Source: an uncultured Eubacterium sp. (lineage in GTDB: Bacteria > Bacillota > Clostridia > Lachnospirales > Lachnospiraceae). From it: a stretch of DNA of 64,000 nucleotides. A program made the position numbers and the translations under genes. The stretch spans positions 66,011 through 130,010 of the forward strand of contig CAKRFN010000007.1 in NCBI GenBank assembly GCA_934320655.1. Reading direction: 5' to 3'. Positions 63,780 to 64,000 of the stretch are shown piece by piece; position 1 is the first letter of the stretch; each line of letters starts with the position of its first letter. A model generated the notes under the pieces. The model saw nothing but the letters and a program-made list of their open reading frames with translations. It was not told the DNA's origin and did no database searches.

Positions 63780-64000
63780 ATGATATAATATGATATAGGC
63801 GTTTGCGAAACTATTTAATCATCGGGCTATCTGGCTGTGGGCGCAGTGGCATTCTGATCAAGCTGCTCCGATTGCCCGGCGGTGTCTCGCTGTCTCTTCA
63901 GTCTTGGCTCGATGTGTCCTTCGCACACATAGCCTGCGGCTTTCAGCTATGACATGAAGTTCGTTTGCGAATCGCTCGCACTTCGCCGGACAAAAGTCGC
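63780..64000. other. Hairpin-rich noncoding end of the window
   Basis: I see no gene. Several nested short inverted repeats occur: ATGTGT/ACACAT (63912-63930), CATAGC/GCTATG (63928-63951), TTCG/CGAA (near 63961-63972). The GC-rich CGCTCGCACTTCGCCGG style resembles dispersed intergenic repeats. Between 63600 and 63780 only the promoter is recognised. Confidence 0.4.

Overview
The window looks like a chromosomal segment of a motile, spore-forming, anaerobic Firmicute, most likely of the Lachnospiraceae. The reasons are a spo0A-spoIVB-recN-argR-nadK-tlyA-dxs-ispA-xseBA-nusB-asp23 chain, a CIRCE-controlled groESL operon, a DUF5688 protein, a GGGtGRT/NifU-like pair, strong AGGAGG-type ribosome sites, and chemotaxis and cyclic-di-GMP signalling genes. 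Most genes are on the minus strand. I see no rRNA, CRISPR array, prophage structural gene or intact insertion sequence.

Layout from the left. 1-4.3 kb: the start of a PTS-IIC-like membrane protein, a NiaR-type repressor, a MATE exporter and a plus-strand CHASE-GGDEF-PAS protein. 4.3-23.6 kb: an accessory block. It holds a kinase-fold protein, three GNAT acetyltransferases and two paralogous Q-rich-leader proteins, interrupted by the NifU-like/GGGtGRT pair. Upstream on the same strand lie a left-handed beta-helix protein, topB, an ATPase with a damaged Walker A, a ~700-residue AAA+ ATPase resembling those of contractile injection systems, and a 1062-residue protein with a permuted papain-like domain. 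23.7-28.8 kb: asd, argH, queH and an ABC transporter pair. 28.8-31.9 kb: stacked palindromes, small secreted and membrane proteins, tRNA-Thr(CGT) and a DUF5688 protein. 31.8-44.8 kb: glgA, spo0A and the housekeeping chain up to asp23. 44.9-50.5 kb: two small proteins, purA, degV, a 77-residue conserved protein and groESL. 50.6-57.6 kb: a secreted protein, then a fourth GNAT, a fourth Q-rich-leader protein, a HAD phosphatase, and TelA- and XpaC-like proteins. 57.9-64 kb: an AbiF/Abi_2 remnant with a possible structured RNA, a GGDEL protein, a PAS-GGDEF-EAL phosphodiesterase, a chemoreceptor and a hairpin-rich noncoding end.

The most interesting material is the accessory block and its satellite at 51.6-54.3 kb. 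Four proteins (about 490-585 residues) share one N-terminal plan: a glutamine-rich leader, a proline/alanine linker, then a short lysine/arginine-rich helix near residues 80-112. They then diverge into different C-terminal domains, one of which carries the catalytic landmarks of a PI3/4-kinase-like fold. Each lies next to a gene for a ~300-residue tandem GNAT protein. Two of these pairs sit at the end of a tightly spaced run that also encodes the AAA+ ATPase and the papain-like protein. I infer an uncharacterised effector-like system whose members carry a common loading or targeting module. Nothing in the window proves this, and no sheath, tube or baseplate gene is present.
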